This document shows positions 58,465-64,000 of a stretch of DNA of 64,000 bases, in pieces. This stretch comes from Actinomadura nitritigenes (GTDB taxonomy: Bacteria; Actinomycetota; Actinomycetes; Streptosporangiales; Streptosporangiaceae). Positions within the stretch are counted from its first letter, which is position 1. Each line of letters starts with the position of its first letter. Below the pieces are notes generated by a model, which did not search any database, had not been told where the DNA came from, and worked only from the letters and a program-made list of their open reading frames with translations. Location of the stretch: NCBI RefSeq assembly GCF_017573545.1, contig NZ_JAGEOK010000010.1, positions 186,001 through 250,000 of the forward strand, read 5' to 3'. A program made the translations under genes and the position numbers.

Positions 58465-59076
58465 TCACGACCGGCCGGAGTGGGGCCAGGTCCGGAGCGC
58501 CGTGTCGGCGATCTGCTCCAGGTCGCTCCGCGATGCGCCGTCACGGGCCTGGGCGGACATGCCTTGCAGGACGGCGGCATAGAAGGTGGCGAGGGCGCGG
58601 GCGTCGGTATGCGCGGGGAGTTCGCCGGCCAGGACGGCTGCCTGCAAGGTGTCTTCGAGCGCGCGGGCGCCCGCGTTGCGCAGCTCGCGCAGGTGGGCGG
58701 CGACGTCGGCGGACTGCGGGGAGCAGTTGGTGGCCGCGCTGATCAGCATGCAGCCGTGCGGGAGGCCGGGCCGGGTGTAGGCGGCGGCCGCCTCGTGCAG
58801 CAGGCGCCGGACGGCGTCGCGGGCGCCGGCCTCCTCGGCCAGCGCGCGCCGGGTGAACGCGGCGTAGGTGCCCAGGTACCGGTCGAGGGCCTCGACGAAC
58901 AGGGCGCGCTTGTCGCCGAAGGCCGCGTACAGGCTGGGCGCGCCGATGCCGAGCGCCTTGGTGAGCATGGAGACCGAGGTCGCGTCGTAGCCGTGCTCCC
59001 AGAACACGGCGATCGCGTCGTCCAGTGCCCGGTCGCGGTCGAACGACCGGGGGCGTCCCGTTCTCATGCCACGCAT
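58465..59076 (-). CDS. TetR-family regulator
   Basis: A 203-residue repressor. Helix-turn-helix region RALDDAIAVFWEHGYDATSVSMLTKALGIGAPSLYAAFGDKRALF, then a ligand domain with GCMLISAATNCSPQSADVAAHLRELRNAGARALEDTL. This is the group of TetR/AcrR proteins with GIGxxSLYAAFGDK that usually control a neighbouring small enzyme. ATG 59076 and ATG 59067 are both possible and neither has a good ribosome site. It is divergent from the monooxygenase gene and two related palindromic sites lie between. Confidence 0.87.
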   Translation of the reverse strand: MRGMRTGRPRSFDRDRALDDAIAVFWEHGYDATSVSMLTKALGIGAPSLYAAFGDKRALFVEALDRYLGTYAAFTRRALAEEAGARDAVRRLLHEAAAAYTRPGLPHGCMLISAATNCSPQSADVAAHLRELRNAGARALEDTLQAAVLAGELPAHTDARALATFYAAVLQGMSAQARDGASRSDLEQIADTALRTWPHSGRS

Positions 59077-59077
59077 T

Positions 59078-59095
59078 CTATAGCGATCGATACAG
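59078..59095. promoter_or_regulatory. Candidate TetR operator A
   Basis: CTATAGCGATCGATACAG has a CGATCG core flanked by TA on both sides. It abuts the TetR start codon, so binding would repress the regulator gene itself. Confidence 0.5.
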
Positions 59096-59115
59096 ATGTG
59101 GAGTAGCGTACTTTT

Positions 59116-59131
59116 TAAACGATCACTACAG
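59116..59131. promoter_or_regulatory. Candidate TetR operator B
   Basis: TAAACGATCACTACAG shares CGATC-NN-TACAG with site A. It lies 18 bases before the monooxygenase ATG and overlaps the probable ribosome-site approach, fitting repression of that gene. Confidence 0.45.
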
Positions 59132-59148
59132 AAGTAAGGGGTGCTCCG

Positions 59149-59451
59149 ATGGTCACCGTGGGACTGTTCATCCGCGTCGAGGCCCGGCCGGACAAGGCCG
59201 ACGAGGTGGAGGAGAGGTTCAAGGACGTGGTGGAGATCGTGCGGAAGGAGGGGAAGGCCGTCGTCTGGTTCGCGCTACGGCTCGGGCCGACGACGTTCGC
59301 GATCTACGACGCGTTCGCCGACGACGCCGACCGCCGGGCCCACCTGGAGGCCAACCTGCCGGCCCTGCGCGCCGCCGGCGCGGACCTGTTCGCCGAGCCG
59401 CCCACCATCGAGCACATCGACGTCGTCGCCAGCCTGATTCCTGGTCCCTGA
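59149..59451 (+). CDS. Antibiotic biosynthesis monooxygenase (ABM) domain protein
   Basis: A 100-residue dimeric alpha-beta barrel protein. VTVGLFIRVEARPDKADEVEERFKDVVEIVRKEGKAV and LRLGPTTFAIYDAFADDADRRAHLEANLPALR match putative quinol monooxygenases (YgiN/ABM family), which act without a metal or cofactor on quinols or polyketides. AAGTAAGGGG precedes the ATG. It is the likely target of the divergent TetR repressor. Confidence 0.88.
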   Translation: MVTVGLFIRVEARPDKADEVEERFKDVVEIVRKEGKAVVWFALRLGPTTFAIYDAFADDADRRAHLEANLPALRAAGADLFAEPPTIEHIDVVASLIPGP

Positions 59452-59489
59452 CCCGTCAGGACGAACTCGGCGCGCGTCAACGGCCGCAG

Positions 59490-59517
59490 GCCCCATCTCC
59501 CTGCCGGGTGATGGGGC
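59490..59517 (+). terminator. Terminator hairpin
   Basis: GCCCCATC (59490) and GATGGGGC (59510) form an eight-base stem with a 12-base loop, after the monooxygenase gene and before the end of the convergent membrane-protein gene. Confidence 0.5.
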
Positions 59518-59556
59518 TCGTGGGGGCCGGGTCGCGGACGCGGCATTCCCGGGGTG

Positions 59557-59997
59557 TCAGCGGGTGCGGGCGGCGGGCAGGCGGCCGGCGACGAGCGGGA
59601 CGACGATCGCCGCGGCCACCAGGTGGGTCAGCATGAGGAGCGCCCGGGTCGACGGTGCCGCCGAGACGAGGAGGTCGGGCACGACCGACAGCGCCGTGAG
59701 AGCGGCGGTGACCGCCAGGAACGTGCGCTTGGGGGTCGCGGCCCAGCGCCGCAGCGCCACGGCCAGGACGATGCCGATCGCTGAGCACAGAAGGGTCATC
59801 TGGGTGAAGCCGAGCAGCGGGATCGGTTCGCCGCTGATGTCCAGGGACATCCCCGCGCCGTCGGCGACGGCGGCGATGCTCGTCGTGGCCAGCGCGGCGG
59901 CGACGGCGGCGAGCCCGCCGGTGCGCCACAGCGGGACGGTGCGGGACGAGGTCGTGGCGGTCGTCGACGGAGCGGTGGTGTAGCCGGAGATGGTCAT
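59557..59997 (-). CDS. Four-helix membrane protein (DUF6069-like)
   Basis: A 146-residue integral membrane protein with a Thr/Ser-rich N-terminus and four hydrophobic helices (LAAVAAALATTSIAAVADGAGM, GFTQMTLLCSAIGIVLAVAL, FLAVTAALTALSVVPDLL and LLMLTHLVAAAIVVPLVA). The pattern agrees with DUF6069, a small actinobacterial family of unknown function. ATG 59997 has AAAGGGCAAG upstream. The region 59998-60237 between it and the DsbA-like stop holds a GC-rich direct repeat (GGGCTGGGCCGG) but no gene. Confidence 0.7.
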   Translation of the reverse strand: MTISGYTTAPSTTATTSSRTVPLWRTGGLAAVAAALATTSIAAVADGAGMSLDISGEPIPLLGFTQMTLLCSAIGIVLAVALRRWAATPKRTFLAVTAALTALSVVPDLLVSAAPSTRALLMLTHLVAAAIVVPLVAGRLPAARTR

Positions 59998-60237
59998 GCG
60001 CTTGCCCTTTCTCTTCGTACGAGGCGCGGTGTTCGTAAGGAGAGACCGGGCGGGCCGAGCGAACTCATCGCTCGGATCGGAGCGATCTGAGAATGTTCCC
60101 GGCCGCGGCGCACGTGCTCGCTCCGCGTGCGGCGCCGCCGCGGGCTCGGGCGAGACGCGGACGCACGTCGTCACCGGTGGCGCGGGCTGGGCCGGGCTGG
60201 GCCGGGCTGCGCCGGGCTGTGCCGTGCCCCTCCGGAG

Positions 60238-60825
60238 TCAGGCGGCGGCGGTGCGCATGGCCGCGCGCCTCAGTTCGCCCCGCAGCGCCGCGAGCGACAC
60301 CGCCCCGACGAGGACGGTTCCGTCGGGGAAGCGGAAGACCGGCACTCGCGGGCCGGGCGGCGCGGGTTCCGGGTGGGGCCGATCAGCGTTCTTCCCGGCG
60401 TCCCAGGGCACGCCGAGGGCGGACGCCAGGTCCCGCAGCACGCTCGCGTCCGCGATGTCCAGGCCGTCGGTGAAGTGGGCGCGGTACAGGCGGGCGGCCA
60501 TGTCCTCCGCCCTGCCGTGCGCGGCCGCCCGTGCGATGAGCCGGTGGGCGCGGGAGGTGTCGGCGGGCACGATCCGGTCCGGTCTCATCACCAGCCCGTC
60601 GGCCGCCGCCGCCCGCACGGTCTGCTGGGCGCGCGCGGTGGACGCGAGCGGAGACGGGCCGCCGTTCTGCGGCGTCCCCGCTGAGCGGGCCGCCGTCTGG
60701 TACGGCCTGAAGACCACCGTCAGCGCGCCGCCGCCGGCCCGGTGCTCCTCGGCCGCCCGGCGGAAGCGGGCGAAGCCGAGCGCGGACCAGCTGCAGGCGA
60801 TGTCGTGGGTGATCTCAACCTTCAT
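60238..60825 (-). CDS. DsbA-family (FrnE-like) protein with CxxS active site
   Basis: A 195-residue thioredoxin-fold protein of the cytoplasmic FrnE/2-hydroxychromene-2-carboxylate isomerase group. The usual CPWC is CSWS in VEITHDIACSWSALGF, so only one active-site Cys remains. The helical insertion (RAHRLIARAAAHGRAEDMAARLYRAHFTDGLDIADASVLRDLA) and the cis-Pro strand RVPVFRFPDGTVLVGA are present. It may act as a monothiol isomerase or glutathionylation-type enzyme, or bind a ligand. It is divergent from a TetR gene and preceded by its operators. Confidence 0.82.
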   Translation of the reverse strand: MKVEITHDIACSWSALGFARFRRAAEEHRAGGGALTVVFRPYQTAARSAGTPQNGGPSPLASTARAQQTVRAAAADGLVMRPDRIVPADTSRAHRLIARAAAHGRAEDMAARLYRAHFTDGLDIADASVLRDLASALGVPWDAGKNADRPHPEPAPPGPRVPVFRFPDGTVLVGAVSLAALRGELRRAAMRTAAA

Positions 60826-60847
60826 CGGCCCTTGTTCCTTTTCCGGC

Positions 60848-60867
60848 GGCACGGACCGTTCCGTGCC
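60848..60867. promoter_or_regulatory. TetR operator, copy 1
   Basis: GCACGGACCGTTCCGTGC lies inside a 20-base inverted repeat with one mismatch, 23 bases upstream of the DsbA-like start. Its core matches the second site at 60903. Confidence 0.7.
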
Positions 60868-60902
60868 GCTTCAGCATGACGGGGCCCGTGGACCAAGTCA
60901 AC

Positions 60903-60916
60903 ACGGAACGTTCCGT
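60903..60916. promoter_or_regulatory. TetR operator, copy 2
   Basis: ACGGAACGTTCCGT is a perfect 14-base palindrome 26 bases upstream of the TetR start. ACGGANCGTTCCGT is shared with copy 1. TATGCT at 60930 could be the -10 element for tetR. Confidence 0.75.
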
Positions 60917-60941
60917 ATCGCCTGTTCGGTATGCTGGGCCC

Positions 60942-61529
60942 ATGTCCCCCAGACGTCCCGATCGCCGCAGCGAAGAGGCGGCAAAAGCCGTCGTCCAGGC
61001 CGCCATGGAGCTGTGCCGGGAGGTGGGGTACCGCAAGCTCAGCATCGAGGGCATCGCCGCCCGCGCCGGCGTCGGCAAGAACACGATCTACCGCTGGTGG
61101 CCGTCCAAGGCCGCCGTGCTGCTGGACGGGCTGCTGACCACCTGGCGGACGGACGCGACCTTCCCCGACACCGGCGACTTCGTCGCCGACATCAAGACCC
61201 AGATGGCGGCGGCCTCGCGCATCCTCGGGGACCCGGACGTCTTCCCCCATTACCGCGCGCTGATCGGCGAGGCCCAGCACGATCCCGAGATCCACCGGGC
61301 CCTGTGGGACAGCTTCATCGGTCACCTGGCGGGCGCCGCCGCCGACCGGATCAGGATCGCGCAGCGCGAAGGCCAGGTCCGCGCCGACGCCGATCCGGAC
61401 CTCGTCACCGAACTGCTCTACGGCGCCGCCTACTACCGGCGGCTGCTCACTCCCCGCACGGCCGACACCGACCACATCAACGCCATCGTCGACCTCGCCT
61501 TCACCGGCCTCGCCCCGCCCGCCGAGTAG
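60942..61529 (+). CDS. TetR-family regulator
   Basis: A 195-residue repressor with an N-terminal helix-turn-helix (KAVVQAAMELCREVGYRKLSIEGIAARAGVGKNTIYRWWPSKAAVLLDGL) and a TetR_C ligand domain with FPHYRALIGEAQHDPEIHRALWDSFI. The GVGKxTIYRWWPSK wording is the subgroup that commonly controls an adjacent oxidoreductase or efflux gene. I chose ATG 60942; a longer start at 60876 would run through the operator. It probably represses itself and the divergent DsbA-like gene through the two palindromes. Confidence 0.88.
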   Translation: MSPRRPDRRSEEAAKAVVQAAMELCREVGYRKLSIEGIAARAGVGKNTIYRWWPSKAAVLLDGLLTTWRTDATFPDTGDFVADIKTQMAAASRILGDPDVFPHYRALIGEAQHDPEIHRALWDSFIGHLAGAAADRIRIAQREGQVRADADPDLVTELLYGAAYYRRLLTPRTADTDHINAIVDLAFTGLAPPAE

Positions 61530-61612
61530 ACGCGGAGACCGTCGCGTCCAGCGGCACCCGGCATAGTGGGGAGGGACGGGGCCGTTCAGCGAGGACCCGA
61601 TGGGAGCGAACG

Positions 61613-62272
61613 ATGTCCGGACCGGGATCGCCGTCGCCTGTGCGGCATCCGATCTTCGCGCGCTTCTATGCGCGCATGTCACCGCTGATGGAGCACGGCC
61701 TCGCCCGGTACAGGACGAGGCTGCTGCACGGCCTGTCCGGACGCGTTCTGGAGGTCGGGGCCGGGGCCGGCGCCAACTTCGATCACTATCCCGCCGAGGT
61801 CACCGGCGTCCTGGCCGTCGAGCCGGAGGCCCACCTGCGCCGCGTCGCCACGGCCGCCGCGAGGCGGGCGCCGGTGCCGGTCGAGGTCGTCGACGGCCTC
61901 GCCGACCGGCTGCCCGCCGGCGACGGGTCCTGCGACGCCGTCGTGGCCTGCCTGGTGCTGTGCACGGTGCCCGACCCGGCGACCGCCCTCGCCGAGCTCT
62001 TCCGCGTCGTGCGCCCCGGCGGGCAACTCCGGTTCTTCGAGCACGTCCGGGCCGACGAGGCCGCCCGCCGGCGCATGCAGCGCCTCGCGGACGCCACCGT
62101 ATGGCCGATCGTCAGCGGCGGTTGCCACGCGAGCCGCGACACCGCCGCGGCGATCGCCGACGCCGGGTTCGTCATCGACGACATCGCGATGCTCCAGCGG
62201 TCGGACACCGGCATGCCGTTCCCCGCCACTCCGCAGATTCTCGGCACCGCCCACCGGCCGGTCGGCGGATGA
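61613..62272 (+). CDS. SAM-dependent methyltransferase
   Basis: A 219-residue class I methyltransferase with motif I RVLEVGAGAGANFDHYP, acidic motif II VLAVEPEAHL, DGLADRLPAGDGSCDAVVACLVLCTVPDPATALAELFRVVRPGGQLRFFEHV. It resembles mammalian METTL7 and bacterial UbiE-like lipid or thiol methyltransferases. The substrate is unknown. It follows the TetR gene by 83 bases on the same strand; its own ATG has only a weak ribosome site. Confidence 0.85.
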   Translation: MSGPGSPSPVRHPIFARFYARMSPLMEHGLARYRTRLLHGLSGRVLEVGAGAGANFDHYPAEVTGVLAVEPEAHLRRVATAAARRAPVPVEVVDGLADRLPAGDGSCDAVVACLVLCTVPDPATALAELFRVVRPGGQLRFFEHVRADEAARRRMQRLADATVWPIVSGGCHASRDTAAAIADAGFVIDDIAMLQRSDTGMPFPATPQILGTAHRPVGG

Positions 62273-62274
62273 CC

Positions 62275-62302
62275 GCGCTGCCCGGCACCGGCCGGGCAGC
62301 GC
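62275..62302. terminator. Terminator hairpin
   Basis: GCGCTGCCCGG (62275-62285) and CCGGGCAGCGC (62292-62302) form a perfect 11-base stem with a six-base loop, directly after the methyltransferase stop and before the convergent VOC gene end. Confidence 0.75.
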
Positions 62303-62344
62303 GGCCCGGCGGTGCCGGGTGCCGTTGATGGCGGCAGTGGCGGG

Positions 62345-62746
62345 TCAGGGGCGCGATGCGGCGGGCCGTGCCGCGGGTTGGAACACCTCGACGAGATTGC
62401 CGGCGGGGTCGCTGAGCAGGATCTGGCGCCCGCCCGGGCCGGAGACGACGTCGCCGCGGAACGCGACGCCGGCCGCGCGCAGGCGGGCGATCTCGGTGTC
62501 CAGGTCGTCGACGATCAGGTGGATGCGGTTGCGGCCGGCGCCGGCGTAGTCGGCGGGGGTGGCGCGGGCGCCGGAACTGGCGGGGCCGGACAGCAGCAGA
62601 CGCAGCGGTCCGCGGACCACGTCGGCGAAGGCCGGCGCGGCGCTGTGGTGGAGGGTGAAGCCGAGGTGGCCGGTGTAGAAGTCGATGGCCGCTTGGACGT
62701 CGTCGACGAGGTAGCGGACGCCGGCGTACTGGTCGGGTGTCGTCAT
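62345..62746 (-). CDS. Glyoxalase/VOC-family protein
   Basis: A 133-residue vicinal-oxygen-chelate protein. VRYLVDDVQAAIDFYTGHLGFTLHHS and, in the second half, NRIHLIVDDLDTEIARLRAAGVAFRGDVVSGPGGRQILLSDPAGNLVEVFQP. The late His and the LxDPxGNxxE motif contribute metal ligands. Its ATG overlaps the stop of the ArsR-arsenate reductase gene, so it belongs to that operon. In arsenic loci such proteins can be organoarsenical lyases or resistance proteins, but here that is only inference. Confidence 0.85.
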   Translation of the reverse strand: MTTPDQYAGVRYLVDDVQAAIDFYTGHLGFTLHHSAAPAFADVVRGPLRLLLSGPASSGARATPADYAGAGRNRIHLIVDDLDTEIARLRAAGVAFRGDVVSGPGGRQILLSDPAGNLVEVFQPAARPAASRP

Positions 62747-63612
62747 GGGCGAGCCTCCGATGCGAGAGCGAGGACGGGCAGCAGGTAGCGGACGCGCGTG
62801 TCTATGTCGGCGGCCGTGCGGGCGAAGGCGGCCTCCTCGGCCTCTTCCTCGGCCTCGCGGCCCCGGCCGTCCGGGCCGGGGGGATCGGACGGGGCGGCGG
62901 GGTCGGGGACGCTCCAGTGGATCCGCCGCGTAGGGCCGTCGAACTCGGGACAGACCTCCCGGGCCTTGTCGCACAGGGTGATCACGTAGTCGAACCGGCG
63001 GCCGTCCAGGGTGTCCAGATGGCGGGGCCGCCGGCCGGCGATGTCGATGCCGTACGTCTCGCGCAGGACCTGCACCGCGCCGGGATGCAGGGCGGGTTTG
63101 GGACGGGTGCCGGCGCTGATCGCGTCCACGCGTCCCTCGGAGTGGTGGCGGAGCAGCGCCTCGGCGATCGGTGAGCGCGCGCTGTTGCCCGTGCACACCA
63201 CCAGCACCCCGCACCGGGGGCGGCGCGGCCCGGCGTCCGGGAGCGCCGGGGACGCGGCGAGGCCGCGCAGCGCCGGGTGCAGGGCCGCCCCGGTCGCGGC
63301 GAGGGTCTGCGCGCAGCGGTCCAGGTCGAGGCGGTAGTAGCTGTCGCGGCCGTCGAAGCTGCTGCGGGTGGCGGCGACGAGGCCGCCCTCGCGCAGCAGC
63401 CGCAGGTGGTACGACACCAGGTTCTGCGGTGCGTCGACCCGCGCCATCAGTTCCCGAACCCGCAGGTCGCCGGCGCTGAGAGCGGTCAGCAGCCGCCAGC
63501 GCACCGGATGGGCTGCCAGGCGCACGAACTCCGGTACGTCGTGACCCGTTCCGGCGGCCCGGCCCGCGCCGGGTGCGCCGTGGCCCGGGGCGGCTTGACT
63601 CGGTGGCACCAC
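62743..63612 (-). CDS. ArsR repressor fused to low-molecular-weight phosphatase/arsenate reductase
   Basis: A 289-residue fusion. Residues about 25-105 are an ArsR-type winged helix (VRLAAHPVRWRLLTALSAGDLRVRELMARVDAPQNLVSYHLRLLREGGLV). Residues about 130-285 are a low-molecular-weight tyrosine phosphatase fold with the P-loop VVCTGNSARSPIAEALL and GTRPKPALHPGAV, as in thioredoxin- or mycothiol-linked ArsC. An acidic insert (REAEEEAEEAAF) precedes the C-terminal helix. It probably senses and reduces arsenate. Start is GTG 63612 with no clear ribosome site. An ArsR operator lies 14 bases upstream. Confidence 0.87.
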   Translation of the reverse strand: MVPPSQAAPGHGAPGAGRAAGTGHDVPEFVRLAAHPVRWRLLTALSAGDLRVRELMARVDAPQNLVSYHLRLLREGGLVAATRSSFDGRDSYYRLDLDRCAQTLAATGAALHPALRGLAASPALPDAGPRRPRCGVLVVCTGNSARSPIAEALLRHHSEGRVDAISAGTRPKPALHPGAVQVLRETYGIDIAGRRPRHLDTLDGRRFDYVITLCDKAREVCPEFDGPTRRIHWSVPDPAAPSDPPGPDGRGREAEEEAEEAAFARTAADIDTRVRYLLPVLALASEARP

Positions 63613-63625
63613 GCTCGAGACGATA

Positions 63626-63643
63626 CATCAAACCAGTTTGATG
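63626..63643. promoter_or_regulatory. ArsR-type operator
   Basis: CATCAAAC-CA-GTTTGATG is a perfect 8-2-8 inverted repeat. ATCAAA...TTTGAT is a classic ArsR/SmtB operator core. It is placed 14 bases before the ArsR fusion and 20 bases before the permease gene, so it can control both. Confidence 0.8.
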
Positions 63644-63662
63644 GAATAGCGGGGGAGTGGCG

Positions 63663-64000
63663 ATGCCGTCTGGACCACGCCCGGAACCCGGCGCCGCCGG
63701 GACGGCGGCGCCACCGCCCGGCGGCGAGGCCCTCGCGCGCCGGCTGGGGACCGGCGACGCGGTGGTGATCGGGCTCGGGTCGATGATCGGGGCGGGGGTG
63801 TTCGCCGCGTTCGGCCCGGCCGCGCGCGCCGCCGGGACGGGCCTGCTGCTCGGGCTGGTGATCGCCGCCGTGATCGCCTACTGCAACGCGGTCGCCTCCG
63901 CGCAGCTGGCGGCCGCCTACCCGACGTCCGGCGGCACCTACGTCTACGGCCGCGAACGGCTCGGCGACTGGTGGGGCTTCACCGCCGGATGGGGCTTCGT
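63663..64000 (+). CDS. Amino acid permease (APC family), 3' truncated by window end
   Basis: The first 112 residues of an APC-superfamily transporter. After a Pro/Gly-rich leader comes ALARRLGTGDAVVIGLGSMIGAGVFAAFGPAARAAG, with the unwound TM1 GSMIGAGVF motif, then VIAAVIAYCNAVASAQLAAAYPTSGGTYVYG, the start of TM2-TM3. This is the usual APC amino acid/polyamine transporter beginning. It is divergent from the ArsR fusion gene and shares the operator at 63626, so it may be an arsenic- or metal-responsive transporter. The rest lies beyond the window. Confidence 0.87.
   Translation, partial: MPSGPRPEPGAAGTAAPPPGGEALARRLGTGDAVVIGLGSMIGAGVFAAFGPAARAAGTGLLLGLVIAAVIAYCNAVASAQLAAAYPTSGGTYVYGRERLGDWWGFTAGWGF

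Overview
The window is 64 kb of very GC-rich chromosomal DNA (most third codon positions are G or C). It has GTG and TTG starts, four-base ATGA/GTGA gene overlaps, a DevS-type sensor kinase, F420-type luciferase-like oxidoreductases and many TetR regulators. This points to an actinomycete; the WD40-type Ser/Thr kinase and small Cys-rich peptide locus would suit a Streptosporangiales/Actinomadura-like genome, but the genus is an inference. I see no rRNA, tRNA, CRISPR array, transposase, integrase, phage gene or replication origin.

Region by region. At 1-7 kb, the end of a branched-chain amino-acid type ABC ATPase and a secreted ThuA-like protein precede a Tat-exported PQQ-dependent dehydrogenase. 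It is followed by the complete cofactor pathway pqqABCDE, including a 52-residue PqqA precursor. At 7-11.5 kb lie a TetR repressor, a QsuB-type 3-dehydroshikimate dehydratase and a MerR regulator with a textbook MerR promoter. At 11.5-14.4 kb is a persulfide/sulfide detoxification locus: a TauE exporter, a decayed rhodanese, a persulfide dioxygenase-rhodanese and a CstR-like repressor, with three matching operators. At 14.4-20.3 kb and 30.5-32.3 kb are genes typical of a dormancy or hypoxia (DevR/DosR-type) regulon: universal stress proteins, an Acg-type nitroreductase, a DevS-like haem sensor kinase and two Rv1733c-like membrane proteins, with DevR-type boxes upstream of two of them.

At 20-30 kb are a HAD-methyltransferase fusion, a kinase-TPR-WD40 protein, an SDR, a muconolactone isomerase-DUF3237 fusion, a P450, a LOG protein and a carboxymuconolactone decarboxylase-family (CMD) protein. 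At 30-33.3 kb two divergent promoters fit the SigJ/ECF41 consensus, and an ECF41-type sigma factor that has lost its SnoaL-like regulatory domain lies 2 kb away. At 33-40 kb are a disulfide oxidoreductase and a hexitol/fructose PTS locus (DeoR, HPr, polyol dehydrogenase, split mannitol-type EIIA/EIIB/EIIC, 1-phosphofructokinase). At 40-48 kb are the two-gene hydroxyquinol lower pathway, several flavin enzymes and a DMT exporter. At 48-52 kb are a class A beta-lactamase, an MFS transporter and a pseudogene fragment of a WD40 protein.

At 52.3-55.6 kb is a compact leftward cluster of a six-cysteine small peptide, a thioredoxin-like protein, an ABC exporter and an S26 signal peptidase. It is best read as a secreted disulfide-rich peptide (RiPP or bacteriocin-like) system and is the strongest candidate for something undescribed. 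The last 8 kb hold small regulator/target pairs with clear palindromic operators: TetR/monooxygenase, TetR/DsbA-like and an ArsR-arsenate reductase fusion facing an amino-acid permease.
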